Origin: CAVZZG01 sp963779685
GTDB taxonomy: Bacteria; Actinomycetota; Thermoleophilia; Gaiellales; F1-60-MAGs149
Direction: 5' to 3'
DNA length: 64,000 nucleotides
NCBI GenBank assembly: GCA_963779685.1
Contig: CAVZZG010000003.1
Span: forward strand, 2,402,737 to 2,466,736
Made by a program: the position numbers and the translations under genes. Positions 48,443 to 57,271 of this stretch are shown one piece after another. The notes under the pieces were generated by a model that saw only the letters and a program-made list of their open reading frames with translations, ran no database searches and was not told the DNA's origin. The first letter of the stretch is position 1; the number at the start of each line of letters is the position of its first letter.

Positions 48443-48582
48443 CGTGACCAAACGGTGCCAGGCAGGATTCGGACACGGCCGGGCATGGGCTGTCGGATCG
48501 CGCGCCTTTCGCGGCGCTCGCCCGACTGTTCCCACGGGTCGCCGCCGGCAAGCGTGCGATGCAGAGCTGGCGCTGCGGGCTC

Positions 48583-49110
48583 TCAGGCTCCCGCGGCTGC
48601 CGGGGCAGCCGTGGCGTCAGCTCCGAGGGCCGCAAATGGGGGCGGGCCGAGCATCTGCATGCCGCCGGAGCGCTCGGCCGCTTCGCGCACGCGGCCGAAG
48701 TCGACCGGTCCGGCCGGGTCGGCGTCGGCGGTCGCGGGCTCGCTGGCGCCGCGGTAGAAGGCCTCCGCGCTTCCAGGCGTCTGCAGTGTGAGTACGCGCG
48801 CCGTGGGCGAGGTGACGAGAAAGGCGTGGGGAACGCCGCGCGGGGCGACCGCGACGCCGCGGGCACCGACCCGGTGATTGGCGCCGTCGATGTGGACGAG
48901 GATCTCGCCTTCGAGTACGTAGAGGGTCTCGTCCTCGTTCGCGTGCGTGTGCAGGGGCGTGGTCTTTCCCTGCGCCATGACGTCCTCGAACAACAGGAAG
49001 GCGCCGCCGGTCTCCTCGGCGCTCGCCTTGATCGTCAGCAGCCCGCCACCCCAGAAGCGAAGCTGCTCTCCCTCTCCCTCAGCGCGGACGATCGCAACGG
49101 CGGGGCTCAT
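48583..49110 (-). CDS. Cupin domain protein
   Basis: 175 residues from ATG 49110, with GAAGGAG upstream. Cupin motif 1 is TTPLHTHANEDETLYVLEGE near 55 (two His, one Glu), and motif 2 is APRGVPHAFLVTSPTARVLT near 95 (His). The tail contains DPAGPVDFGRVREAAERSGG. Probably a metal-binding quercetinase-like or sensor cupin. Divergent from a TetR regulator that is the likely controller. Confidence 0.85.
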   Translation of the reverse strand: MSPAVAIVRAEGEGEQLRFWGGGLLTIKASAEETGGAFLLFEDVMAQGKTTPLHTHANEDETLYVLEGEILVHIDGANHRVGARGVAVAPRGVPHAFLVTSPTARVLTLQTPGSAEAFYRGASEPATADADPAGPVDFGRVREAAERSGGMQMLGPPPFAALGADATAAPAAAGA

Positions 49111-49144
49111 GGCTTCGCTCCTTCTCCGACTTGGTGAACACTGA

Positions 49145-49171
49145 GTACCATTATGGGTATGACTGTACCAT
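49145..49171. promoter_or_regulatory. Putative TetR operator in the cupin/tetR divergent region
   Basis: GTACCAT (49145-49151) is followed by ATGGGTAT (49153-49160), an imperfect inverted repeat, and by a second GTACCAT (49165-49171) 20 bp from the first. The boxes overlap the tetR start and lie 35 bp upstream of the cupin gene. Confidence 0.5.
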
Positions 49172-49761
49172 ATGAGCAGGTTGGGCGGGTTAGCCAGAAG
49201 GCGCGCACGCGCGAGGCCCTGATCGTCGCCACGCGCGAGTTGCTCGCCCAGGGCATCACCCCGACCATGGAAGGGGCGGCTGCCGCAGCCTCGATCTCCC
49301 GCACCACCGCCTACCGCTACTTCCCGAACCTGCGCGCGCTGCTCGTTTCCACCTATCCGCACATCGAGGAACGCTCGCTGCTGGGCCCGGAACCACCGCA
49401 GGACCCCCTCGCTCGCCTGGAGATGGTGGCCGACGACCAAGCACGCAGAATCCTCACCTACGAACCCGAGATGCGTGCGGTGCTGCGGCTATCCCTCGAG
49501 AGCGACGCGACCGATCACCCACAACTCCCAATGCACCGAGGCCTACGGATCGGCTGGATCGAGGACGCACTGTCATCGCTGCACACGCAAATGCCCGAGC
49601 AACAGCTCCAGCGCCTCGTCTACGGCATCGGCGCCACACTCGGCATCGAAGCGTTCGTCTGGCTGACAGACATCGCGCAGCTACCACGCGACGAGGCGGT
49701 CGCGATCATGCGCACGAACGCCACAGCGCTGCTGCGATCCGCACTCGCAGAGGACACCTGA
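49153..49761 (+). CDS. TetR/AcrR family transcriptional regulator
   Basis: About 202 residues from ATG 49153 (ATG 49159 is equally possible). The N-terminal HTH is RVSQKARTREALIVATRELL, then MEGAAAAASISRTTAYRYFP. The ligand-binding C-terminal domain shows FVWLTDIAQLPRDEAVAIMR near 175. Divergently arranged with the cupin gene. Confidence 0.88.
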   Translation: MGMTVPYEQVGRVSQKARTREALIVATRELLAQGITPTMEGAAAAASISRTTAYRYFPNLRALLVSTYPHIEERSLLGPEPPQDPLARLEMVADDQARRILTYEPEMRAVLRLSLESDATDHPQLPMHRGLRIGWIEDALSSLHTQMPEQQLQRLVYGIGATLGIEAFVWLTDIAQLPRDEAVAIMRTNATALLRSALAEDT

Positions 49762-50102
49762 GCGATTCAACCGCGAGCGCTTGCGTCGTCCGCGTAGACC
49801 GGCACTCCTCCCAACACCTCATCAGGCCGACGTCAAGGCCCTCACCCAAGCGCTCGAGAAGGTCAGCGCGCACGCACATCCACTCCGCCCCAGCCGCATC
49901 AGCGGCTGACCCAACCCGACCCGACAGCGTGACGGCTGGCTCGTCGCGAAGACCGACAACGCTCGTCCGCGGCACCTCCAACGGCGCCGGACGCAGCCGG
50001 GCTCGCGAGCGCGGCGGGGACCTTCAGGGCGCAACGATTACGAGTTTGCGAACTCTGTTCGCCACGAAACGAAGTGGCGCATCGCTGCTGTACCTTCGGT
50101 GT
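49762..50102. other. Intergenic region with short repeat copy 2
   Basis: 340 bp without a supported gene. It contains at 49944-49985 the second copy of the repeat found at 37311-37353. The promoter of the following Mo-oxidoreductase operon should lie in its right half. Confidence 0.4.
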
Positions 50103-50816
50103 ATGGCCCCGCGCGAAGAGCCTCGTGAGACGCCGCCGTCGGGCTTGCCGCTGGGGCGGGCGACCTTTCTCGGCACGATCGCGGCCGGGGTGGGCGGGAT
50201 CGCGCTCTTGTCGCGCTACGCCGGGTCTGTTCAGCGCGCCGTGGAGAGCGTCTCGAGCGCCGTGCCGGTGGTGAACGAGATCGTCCCGACGTCGGGCTGG
50301 CGGATCTACACGGTCGCCGACACGATGCCGAGGTTCGACCCGGCGCGTTTCCGGCTCAAGGTGACGGGCCTCGTCGACCAGCCCCTCGACCTGTCGTGGA
50401 GCGCCTTCACCGCCCTGCCGCAGGCCACGCAGGTGTCGAACTTCCACTGCGTGACGGGCTGGTCGGTCGACGGCGTGCACTGGGGCGGGGTCCGCCCGCA
50501 AACGCTGATTGATCTTGCTCGGCCGCAGGCGGCGGCGCGGTACGTGACCTTCGTATCGCTCGAGGACCCCTATGTCGACCAGTTGTCGCTGCAGCAGTTC
50601 ATGAAGCCGGATGTCCTGCTTGCCTCTCACCAGGACGGGCTGCCGCTCCGCCGCGAGCACGGCGCGCCGTTGCGGCTCGTGATCCCCGAGATGTACGGCT
50701 ACAAGAACGTCAAGTGGTTGGGCGAGATCCAGTTCGCGGCGCGCCCCGACCCGGGCTACTGGGAGGTGCGCGGCTACGACATCGACGCGTGGGTCGGCAG
50801 GTCGAATGGCCTCTGA
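50103..50816 (+). CDS. Molybdopterin-dependent oxidoreductase (sulfite oxidase/YedY family)
   Basis: 237 residues from ATG 50103. A hydrophobic N-terminal segment (RATFLGTIAAGVGGIALLSR) is probably a membrane anchor; no twin-arginine is visible. The Mo-binding domain has the Cys ligand in QVSNFHCVTGWSVDGVHWGG near 120, followed by LDEDPY-like FVSLEDPYVDQLSLQ and LRREHGAPLRLVIPEMYGYK, then NVKWLGEI. The next gene encodes a b-type cytochrome and overlaps by 11 bp, so the pair is probably a membrane-bound reductase or oxidase. Confidence 0.88.
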   Translation: MAPREEPRETPPSGLPLGRATFLGTIAAGVGGIALLSRYAGSVQRAVESVSSAVPVVNEIVPTSGWRIYTVADTMPRFDPARFRLKVTGLVDQPLDLSWSAFTALPQATQVSNFHCVTGWSVDGVHWGGVRPQTLIDLARPQAAARYVTFVSLEDPYVDQLSLQQFMKPDVLLASHQDGLPLRREHGAPLRLVIPEMYGYKNVKWLGEIQFAARPDPGYWEVRGYDIDAWVGRSNGL

Positions 50817-51468
50817 GCGCGCGAGGGTCCGACGGTTCACCGCGACCGAGCGGCTCGCCCACTGGCTGCTGGCCGCCACCTTCAGCGTGATGCTGTTCAC
50901 GGGCATGTGCCTCTACCTGCCGGCCCTGGCGCGGATCGTTGCGCGCCCGACCGCCAAGGCGTGGCACATCGACGCGGCAATTGCGCTTGGCGTCGGCCTC
51001 GTCCTGCTCGCGGTCGCCGGTAACCGCCGGGCACTGGGCCGCTTCGTCCGCGAGGCTGACCGCTTCGATGCGGACGACATCGCCTGGCTGAAAGGCGGAC
51101 CGGCGCGGCTGCTCGACCACGATGGGGCTCCGCCGCAGGGCCGGCTCAACGCCGGCCAGAAACTGAACACGGCGCTCAGCCTCGGCCTGATGGGAGTGCT
51201 CGCGATCAGCGGCACGCTGCTCTACGTCGGCGAGCGAAACACGACCTACCGGTTCGCCGGCACGGTGCTCGTCCACGACTTCGCGTCGCTCGCGATCGGG
51301 TTCCTCGTGATGGGTCACCTGTATCTCGCGGTGTTCCACCCGGCGACCCGCCACGCACTGCGGGGGATGGTGCAGGGCGACGTCGACGTCGCCTGGGCCA
51401 GGCGCCATCACGCCAAGTGGGCCCCGGCGAGTTCGGAGCCTGTTCAGCCCGGCGTAACGGATCCGTAA
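50806..51468 (+). CDS. Cytochrome b/b6-domain membrane protein
   Basis: About 220 residues from ATG 50806. Four membrane helices include LAHWLLAATFSVMLFTGMCL near 17, WHIDAAIALGVGLVLLAVAG near 48, LSLGLMGVLAISGTLLYVGE near 126 and VHDFASLAIGFLVMGHLYLA near 155, with His ligands in LAHW, WHID, VHDF and GHLY as in formate-dehydrogenase gamma subunits. Likely electron partner of the Mo enzyme. A putative regulatory box overlaps its stop codon. Confidence 0.87.
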   Translation: MASERARVRRFTATERLAHWLLAATFSVMLFTGMCLYLPALARIVARPTAKAWHIDAAIALGVGLVLLAVAGNRRALGRFVREADRFDADDIAWLKGGPARLLDHDGAPPQGRLNAGQKLNTALSLGLMGVLAISGTLLYVGERNTTYRFAGTVLVHDFASLAIGFLVMGHLYLAVFHPATRHALRGMVQGDVDVAWARRHHAKWAPASSEPVQPGVTDP

Positions 51469-51470
51469 GG
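51442..51470 (+). promoter_or_regulatory. Putative response-regulator box upstream of the two-component operon
   Basis: GTTCAGC, GCGTAAC and CCGTAAG are spaced 10-11 bp apart. Nearly the same sequence occurs at 53726-53753. In both cases CGAGCCTT follows the box after exactly 9 bases and an ATG follows about 46-49 bases after it. Confidence 0.6.
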
Positions 51471-51515
51471 AGACGAGACGAGCCTTGAAGGACCCGTACC
51501 GACCAGGAGGTCACC

Positions 51516-51827
51516 ATGGTTCGTGTCCGAACGCTCGTCCTGCTCGTCGTCGTGCTCGCCTTCGCGGCGCTCGCGGCCACCGCATCCGCCCAGTCGACGA
51601 TGACGGCGCGCTACAAGGGCACCGTACGCACCGTGAGCGTCGCCAGGCACGCGTTCAGCCTCAAGCTCAAGAGCGGCGTCGTCCGGATCTACACGAACGA
51701 GATGACCCACTACCACGGGATCACCAGCTTCATGGGCATCCACAAGGGCCAGCACCTCAAGGTCAGGGCGACGGAGCGGGCCTCCGACCATACCTGGTGG
51801 GCGACATCGATCGCCGTGACGATGTAA
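51516..51827 (+). CDS. Small secreted protein of unknown function
   Basis: 103 residues from ATG 51516 with a strong AGGAGG at 51505-51510. Signal peptide TLVLLVVVLAFAALAATASA-Q; the mature part (~77 residues) is beta-rich (GTVRTVSVARHAFSLKLKSG), like a small OB-fold. It precedes a two-component system and shares the same promoter box, so it may be part of the sensed or regulated function. Confidence 0.75.
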   Translation: MVRVRTLVLLVVVLAFAALAATASAQSTMTARYKGTVRTVSVARHAFSLKLKSGVVRIYTNEMTHYHGITSFMGIHKGQHLKVRATERASDHTWWATSIAVTM

Positions 51828-51833
51828 CCATCG

Positions 51834-51880
51834 GCTCTCCGTCCGGTGCCGCAGCTCGCGCTCGGCGCCGGACGGAGAGC
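51834..51880 (+). terminator. Strong hairpin between the secreted-protein and response-regulator genes
   Basis: GCTCTCCGTCCGG (51834-51846) pairs perfectly with CCGGACGGAGAGC (51868-51880). The right arm contains GGAGAG just upstream of the regulator GTG. It may be a terminator or attenuator, or a structure limiting regulator translation. Confidence 0.6.
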
Positions 51881-51895
51881 GGCTACGATCAGCGC

Positions 51896-52585
51896 GTGGT
51901 AGCGGACGCGCCGACGGTGCTCGTCGTCGACGACGAGCGCGTCGTCCGGGAGGTCGTCGCTCGCTACCTCGAGCGCGAGGGGCTCCGCACGATCGAGGCG
52001 TCCGACGGGACAACGGCCCGGGCGTTGCTTGCGAGCGAGCGCCCCGACCTGGCGATCCTCGACGTGATGCTGCCCGGCGTCGACGGCCTCGAGCTGCTCC
52101 GGCTTGCGCGCGCGAACGGGCACACGGCGGTGATCATGCTGACGGCCCGGGCCGAGGAGACCGATCGGATCGTTGGCCTCGAGCTCGGTGCCGACGACTA
52201 CGTCGTCAAACCGTTCTCGCCGCGCGAGCTGGTTGCGCGCGTCCGCAGCGTCCTGCGGCGGACGGCGCCGGCCAAGGACGCGTCCGGCCGGCTCGAGTTC
52301 GGCGACCTCACGATCGACCCGCTCGCGCACGAGGTGACCGTCGAAGGGCGGCAGGTGCGCCTGACGGCGCGCGAATTCGAGCTGCTGCACCTCCTCGCCC
52401 GCCACCCCCGCCAGGTCTTCTCGCGCGAGCAGCTGATGCAGCTGATCTGGGGCTACGTCGCCGCGCGCGACAGCGGCACCGTCTCCGTCCACATCCGACG
52501 CCTACGCGGAAAGCTCGAGACCGACCCATCCACCCCGCGGTACATCGACACGGTCTGGGGCGTGGGCTACCGGTTCCTGCCGTGA
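51896..52585 (+). CDS. OmpR-family response regulator
   Basis: 229 residues from GTG 51896. The receiver domain has acidic residues in VLVVDDERVVREVVARYLER, phosphoacceptor Asp in DLAILDVMLPGVDGLELL, Thr in VIMLTARAEE and Lys in YVVKPFSPREL. The C-terminal winged helix includes LTAREFELLHLLARHPRQVF and VSVHIRRLRGKLE. The gene overlaps the kinase gene and probably binds the GCGTAAC/CCGTAAG boxes found at 51442 and 53726. Confidence 0.95.
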   Translation: MVADAPTVLVVDDERVVREVVARYLEREGLRTIEASDGTTARALLASERPDLAILDVMLPGVDGLELLRLARANGHTAVIMLTARAEETDRIVGLELGADDYVVKPFSPRELVARVRSVLRRTAPAKDASGRLEFGDLTIDPLAHEVTVEGRQVRLTAREFELLHLLARHPRQVFSREQLMQLIWGYVAARDSGTVSVHIRRLRGKLETDPSTPRYIDTVWGVGYRFLP

Positions 52586-53661
52586 TCGGCCTCGCCGTCG
52601 AGGTCGCGATCGCGACGTTCGTGATCGGGCTGGTAGGCGCCGCGATCGCCGCTCGGCTGCGCTCGCTCAGGTCCCGGATCGCCGGGCTGGCGCTGGTCGC
52701 GTCCATCGTCCCCCTGGTCGGCGTGCTCGGATCGGGCATCGTCATGTTCGAGTCGAGCCACGACACCGGGCTTGCCCTCGTCGCGGCCGCCGCATCGACC
52801 GCGGCGCTGGTCGGTGCGCTGCTGATCGCCAGGTCGATCCTCCGACCCGTGGCGGCGCTCGGCGAGACCGCCGCCGCGATGGGCGCAGGCGACCTCACGG
52901 CGCGCGCGGCCACGACCGGGCCGGCAGAGCTGGCTGAGCTCGCGCGTACGTTCAACCACATGGCCGCCGACGTCGAGGCACTCATGGACGCGCGCCGCGA
53001 CCTGATGGCCTGGGCCAGTCACGACCTCCGAACGCCACTGACGGCACTGCAGGCCATGATCGAAGCAGTCGAGGATGGCATCGTGCCTCCCGAGCGCTAC
53101 CTGCCCCAGATGCGCGACCAGGTGCGCTCCCTCGCCGCGATCGTCGACGACCTCTCCCAACTGGCCCTGCCCGACGCGGACGCGATCGAGACCGCGCCCG
53201 TGCGCCTCGACTTGACCGTGCCGGCGCGGGTGCGGGCCTTCGAGGCCGATGCCGCAGCACGGAGCCTGACGCTCACGGCCCGCGTTCCCGCACCACCGGT
53301 GCTCGCGACCTGCGCCGAGGAACTCGTCGACCGCGTGCTCGACAACCTACTCGCAAACGCCCTCCGCCACACACCGGCCGGCGGCGCCATCGAGGTCACC
53401 CTCGCGCGCCACAACGGGCTCGTCGAAGTCGCGGTGAACGACACCGGCATCGGGATCGCGCAAGAGGACCTCGAGCGCGTGTTCGAGCCGTTCTACCGAT
53501 CCGACCCGGCCCGCACAGACGGCGGCGCCGGGCTCGGACTATCAATCGCGCGCCGCCTCGTCGAGGCACAGCGCGGGCGGATCACCGCTCGCCGCCGCGA
53601 CGGCGGCGGCACCAGCATTGCCTTTACGCTTCCCACCGCCGTAGACCACGGCCCGACGTGA
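52582..53661 (+). CDS. Sensor histidine kinase
   Basis: About 359 residues from GTG 52582, overlapping the regulator stop. Two membrane segments (VEVAIATFVIGLVGAAIAAR and ALVAAAASTAALVGALLIAR) flank a short extracytoplasmic loop. A HAMP domain follows (RPVAALGETAAAMGAGDLTA), then the DHp helix with phospho-His in LMAWASHDLRTPLTALQAMI and an ATPase domain with N-box LDNLLANALRHTPAGG, DTGIGI and GAGLGLSIARRL. All key residues are present. Confidence 0.95.
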   Translation: MIGLAVEVAIATFVIGLVGAAIAARLRSLRSRIAGLALVASIVPLVGVLGSGIVMFESSHDTGLALVAAAASTAALVGALLIARSILRPVAALGETAAAMGAGDLTARAATTGPAELAELARTFNHMAADVEALMDARRDLMAWASHDLRTPLTALQAMIEAVEDGIVPPERYLPQMRDQVRSLAAIVDDLSQLALPDADAIETAPVRLDLTVPARVRAFEADAAARSLTLTARVPAPPVLATCAEELVDRVLDNLLANALRHTPAGGAIEVTLARHNGLVEVAVNDTGIGIAQEDLERVFEPFYRSDPARTDGGAGLGLSIARRLVEAQRGRITARRRDGGGTSIAFTLPTAVDHGPT

Positions 53662-53725
53662 CCGGTACTCTCTGCGGCCGTCCCCACGGGGGCCTCGGCC
53701 TCATGTCGCGCCGAGTTCCAGCTCT

Positions 53726-53753
53726 GTTCAGCCGGGCGTAACCGATCCGTAAG
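53726..53753 (+). promoter_or_regulatory. Putative response-regulator box upstream of the beta-propeller gene
   Basis: GTTCAGC, GCGTAAC and CCGTAAG with the same spacing as at 51442-51470 (two mismatches in 28 bases). The following CGAGCCTT lies at the same distance, and the ATG is 49 bp downstream. Confidence 0.6.
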
Positions 53754-53801
53754 TTCTGGCGGCGAGCCTTCACGGCAACCCCGAACTTCCAGGAGGAACT
53801 C

Positions 53802-54899
53802 ATGCTCGCACGAGGTCTCGTACCGGCGCTGCTGGCGTTGGCCGCGTCGCCACTCGCAGCCGCTCCAGCGCTCGCGTCTCACGACGGCGGCGACACCGCC
53901 GCCATCTACACGCTCACCAACGCGCCCAGCGGCAACCGCGTTGCGATCTTCGACCGCGCGCGGGACGGATCGCTAACTCCGGCCGGCACCGTCGGCACCG
54001 GCGGCATCGGCACCGGCGGCGGGCTCGGCTCACAGGGAGCGATCGCCCTCACCCACGACGGGCGGCTGGTATTCGCCGTCAACGCTGGCAGCAACTCGAT
54101 CGCGGAACTCGCCGTCCGTCATCATGGGCTGCGGCTGATCGCGACCGTCCCGTCCGGCGGCACCCGTCCGATCAGCGTCACCGTTCGCGGCGACGTCGTC
54201 TACGTCCTAAACGCCGGAGGGACGGGCGGCATCGCCGGCTTCCGCGCCGATAAGCACGGCCTCACACCGATCGCCGACTCGGTGCAGCCGCTCGGCGCCG
54301 GGAGCGCCGGCCCGGCCCAGGTCTCGTTCACGCCCGACGGATCAGCCCTCGTGGTGACCGAGAAGGCGTCGAGCACGATCGACACCTATCCCGTCGCACC
54401 GTCCGGCGCCGCCGGCGCCCCCACAGCGTCGGCGTCTGCCGGCGCCACGCCGTTCGGGTTCGACTTCGACCAGCACGGCCACCTGCTGGTCTCCGAGGCC
54501 GGCAGCGGATCGGCGTCCTCGTACAGCGTCGCCGCCGGCGGCGTTAGCGTCATCAGCGCCGCCGTCGCGACCGGCCAGGCCGCTCCCTGCTGGCTCGTCA
54601 CCGCGCGCCACGGGCGCTTCGCCTATACCGCCAACGGCGGCTCCGGGACCATCACCGGCTTCACCGTCGGCCACGACGGGTCGCTCGCCCTGCTCGATCC
54701 GAGCGGCGTCACCGCCGACCTCGGCGCCGGCAGCCACCCGCTCGACGAGACCGTCACGCCGCACGGCCGGTTCCTCTACAACCTCACCGACGGCCTGCAC
54801 CGGATCACCGCGTTCCGGATCGGCCCCAACGGCAGCCTCACCCAGATCGGCGTCACAACCGGCCTCCCGATCGGCGCAGCCGGAATCGTCGCTTCCTAA
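53802..54899 (+). CDS. Secreted beta-propeller (lactonase-like) protein
   Basis: 365 residues from ATG 53802 with AGGAGG upstream. Signal peptide LVPALLALAASPLAAAPALA. Seven propeller-like repeats are suggested by recurring patterns such as GAIALTHDGRLVFAVNAGSN, VSFTPDGSALVVTEKASSTI and GRFAYTANGGSGTITGFTVG, as in the 6-phosphogluconolactonase-like/YncE class. Catalytic residues cannot be assigned. It shares a promoter box with the two-component operon, so it is a likely regulon member. Confidence 0.85.
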   Translation: MLARGLVPALLALAASPLAAAPALASHDGGDTAAIYTLTNAPSGNRVAIFDRARDGSLTPAGTVGTGGIGTGGGLGSQGAIALTHDGRLVFAVNAGSNSIAELAVRHHGLRLIATVPSGGTRPISVTVRGDVVYVLNAGGTGGIAGFRADKHGLTPIADSVQPLGAGSAGPAQVSFTPDGSALVVTEKASSTIDTYPVAPSGAAGAPTASASAGATPFGFDFDQHGHLLVSEAGSGSASSYSVAAGGVSVISAAVATGQAAPCWLVTARHGRFAYTANGGSGTITGFTVGHDGSLALLDPSGVTADLGAGSHPLDETVTPHGRFLYNLTDGLHRITAFRIGPNGSLTQIGVTTGLPIGAAGIVAS

Positions 54900-54924
54900 C
54901 CACCCTCGCGCACCACCTCCCCAA

Positions 54925-54960
54925 GCCCGGCACCGGCTGCGACACGCACCGGTGCCGGGC
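54925..54960. terminator. Perfect 12-bp hairpin after the propeller gene
   Basis: GCCCGGCACCGG (54925-54936) pairs with CCGGTGCCGGGC (54949-54960), about 25 bases after the stop. Confidence 0.65.
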
Positions 54961-55167
54961 ACGGTTGTCGACCGCCTCCCCGTCCTAGAGGTCATCAGTA
55001 GTGCGGGCCGACAGCCTGGCCGGCGGCATGGTCGCGGACGTCCCGGCCAGCTCTGCTGAGGCGTATGGTCGGCCCGTCCGAGACCTGGCGGGCGTGTCTT
55101 CGAGCCCCGGCTTTGGTTAGTCGAGGCCCGACAACCAGCTGCGGACGCCCCCGTCGTGAGATGTCCC

Positions 55168-55437
55168 TTACGAATCTCTACGGTGGTGTTCAGCTGGGGC
55201 TGCTCGCGGGTCGGTGTCACGCCGGCCAAGCGGAGGGATGCCCTTCAGCAGGCGCTGATCGAACACGCCCTCACGATCCCGCGGCACCTCGAGCTCAACC
55301 TCGCCATGCTGGGTGGCGAGCGTCTTGCGGTCCGCCCCGTTGCGCCGATTGGTCTGCTCCGACGGCGCCGGCTCACCCGCCCGTAGCCCAGTTCGTCCGA
55401 CAACTCCGCCGCCAACGCCCGCTGACCGCCACCGCTA
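55168..55437 (-). mobile_element. IS256-type transposase, N-terminal remnant
   Basis: Minus-strand frames give LAAELSDELGYGR, then NRRNGADRKTLATQHGEVEL and EVPRDREGVFDQRLL, matching the conserved N-terminal region of IS256-family transposases. There is one frame change, and the stop at 55168 comes long before the catalytic core. The region 54961-55167 holds nothing else I can identify. Confidence 0.55.
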
Positions 55438-55451
55438 CTTACACGGCGGGC

Positions 55452-56523
55452 TCAGGCGGTCATCGCAATGAGGCCGTGTAGTGCTTCGGATGGTTTCATC
55501 CATCCGAGCGTTTGTCGAGGCCTCCCGTTCAGCTCGTCTGCGACCTGGTCGAGGTCGCGCTGGGTGATAGACAACGACGCCGGTGTCGATCGTGAACCGG
55601 GCGTGCTCTGCCATCTCCTTGCCCTGATCCCAGGTGATCGAGCGGATCATCGCCTGCGGCAGCCGCGTGATCTGGTCGCCGAGGCCGTCGCGGACGGCCT
55701 CGGCGGTGCGGCCCTGTTCGAGCCGCACGAGCATCGTGAACCGGGTCTGGCGCTCCACCAGCGTCGCGATCGCGGAGCGGCCCTGCTTGCCGACGAGCAG
55801 GTCACCCTCCCAGTGGCCGGGCACCGCGCGGTCTTCGACCTCCGCCGGCCGCTCGCGGATCGGCACCATCTCCCGCAGCCCACCACCGCGCTTTCCAGTG
55901 CCGCGGGCGCGGCGGTGCGTGCGCTTCGTGCGCAGGTGTTGTGCGAGCTCGCGACGCAGCGCGCCGCGGCTTTGCACGAACAGCGACTGGTAGATCGTCT
56001 CGTGCGACACCCGCATCGTCGGGTCGTCAGGATGATCGATCACGAGTCGCGCCGCGATCTGCTCCGGCGACCAGCGTACCCGCAAGCCTGCCTCCACCAC
56101 CGCCCGCAGCTGCGCGTTCGCTGCCAGCTTCGCCGGCTTCGGCCGCCGCGCCTTTACCAACGCGCGGCGATCAGCGGCGACAGCGCGGTAGCGAGACCGC
56201 CCACCGTTCCCGGCGACCTCGCGGCTGACGGTCGACACCGCCCGCCCGATCTCCGCCGCGATCTGCGTGAAGGACTGGCCACGCGCAACACCGACGCTGA
56301 TCGCCTCGCGTTCCGCCAGCGACAACCGGAACGCGCACCGATGCCGCTCGCGGGAGCGCATCCCACCCGTCCGGGCCAGCCAGCGGAACACCGTCCGCTC
56401 GGTACATCCGACCGCCTTCGCCGCCTCGGCCTGCGTCTCCCCCGCCGCGATCCGCAGCTCGATCTCCGCCCGCTGGCGGTCACTCAACCGCCACGGATGC
56501 GAACGCCGCTTCCGACCCGCCAC
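55452..56523 (-). mobile_element. IS30-family transposase with internal deletion
   Basis: Starts at GTG/ATG 56523. The N-terminal HTH regions are WRLSDRQRAEIELRIAAGET and LSLAEREAISVGVARGQSFT. The catalytic core has GHWEGDLLVGK (first Asp) and ITWDQGKEMAEHARFTIDTG (second Asp). After VVVYH the expected segment with the third catalytic acid (SPWQRGSNEN-type) is missing and the frame changes to TQRDLDQVADELNGRPRQTL then GWMKPSEALHGLIAMTA, ending at 55452. A deletion of roughly 90 bases thus removed the essential Glu, so the enzyme should be inactive. The IS ends were not identified. Confidence 0.8.
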
Positions 56524-56655
56524 GCTGCCCTCCGATCGTCGACCTGGACGGCAGCATTGCGATCACCCCCTGAGGCCACCCACAAACGTTCTGACAGTCC
56601 CTCCGCCGGAGATAGCGCGCGGCCCGTGCCGACGGCAACGCGGGTCGGGCGTGGT

Positions 56656-57271
56656 TCACGGCTGGTACTGCGCCTCGATACGCGAGATCGCGCCGTCCGG
56701 GCCGACGGTGACCTGGTAGGTCTCGGTCATCCCGAGGCGCCGGCGAATCGGCGAGGCCGGAGATGCGTCGAGCGCCTCGATGAAGTCGGCGACGGTCGCC
56801 CGCGCCGTCGCGTCCTGACCGATCCGCTTCGGGTCGAGGACCTCGACGTCGGCCGTGTCCGGGAGCGACGCCGCGGCCTCCTGGGGGCTGGTGTTGAACA
56901 GGAACGAGTCGACGGCGCAGTCGTCGACGCCGGCCTCGTTGCACCGCGCCCGGGCCGCGTCGCCGACGAGGCGCTCCATCGGGTCGAGGACCAGGCGGCG
57001 CGCACCGCCGTAACCCTCGACCCGGAGGATCGCGCCGAGGAACTGCCCAGGCCCCAGAGGAGTCGGTGCCGCGGCGTGCTGGGTCGGGGTGCCCGCGCGC
57101 GGGTCGAACCGCGGAACGAAGGAACAAGCCGACGACGACCTCGACGCTCGTCGCGTCAGAGAGATCGGCGAGGATTGGCATCCGACCGGTCCCCGGCACC
57201 GGCGCCGGCGCCGGCGCCGCGACGCGCCAGCCCGACGCTTCGTGCGCGGCCTCGTCGACGCCGACCGACAT
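56656..57271 (-). pseudogene. Hypothetical protein, frame break
   Basis: ATG 57271 opens DEAAHEASGWRVAAPAPAPV then ILADLSDATSVEVVVGLFL. After a shift near 57110 it continues GPGQFLGAILRVEGYGGARR, CNEAGVDDCAVDSFLFNTSP and RRLGMTETYQVTVGPDGAIS, stopping at 56656. The C-terminal half reads like a soluble domain with an odd pair of Cys. No family recognised. Its start codon overlaps that of the VapC-like gene on the other strand. Confidence 0.5.
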
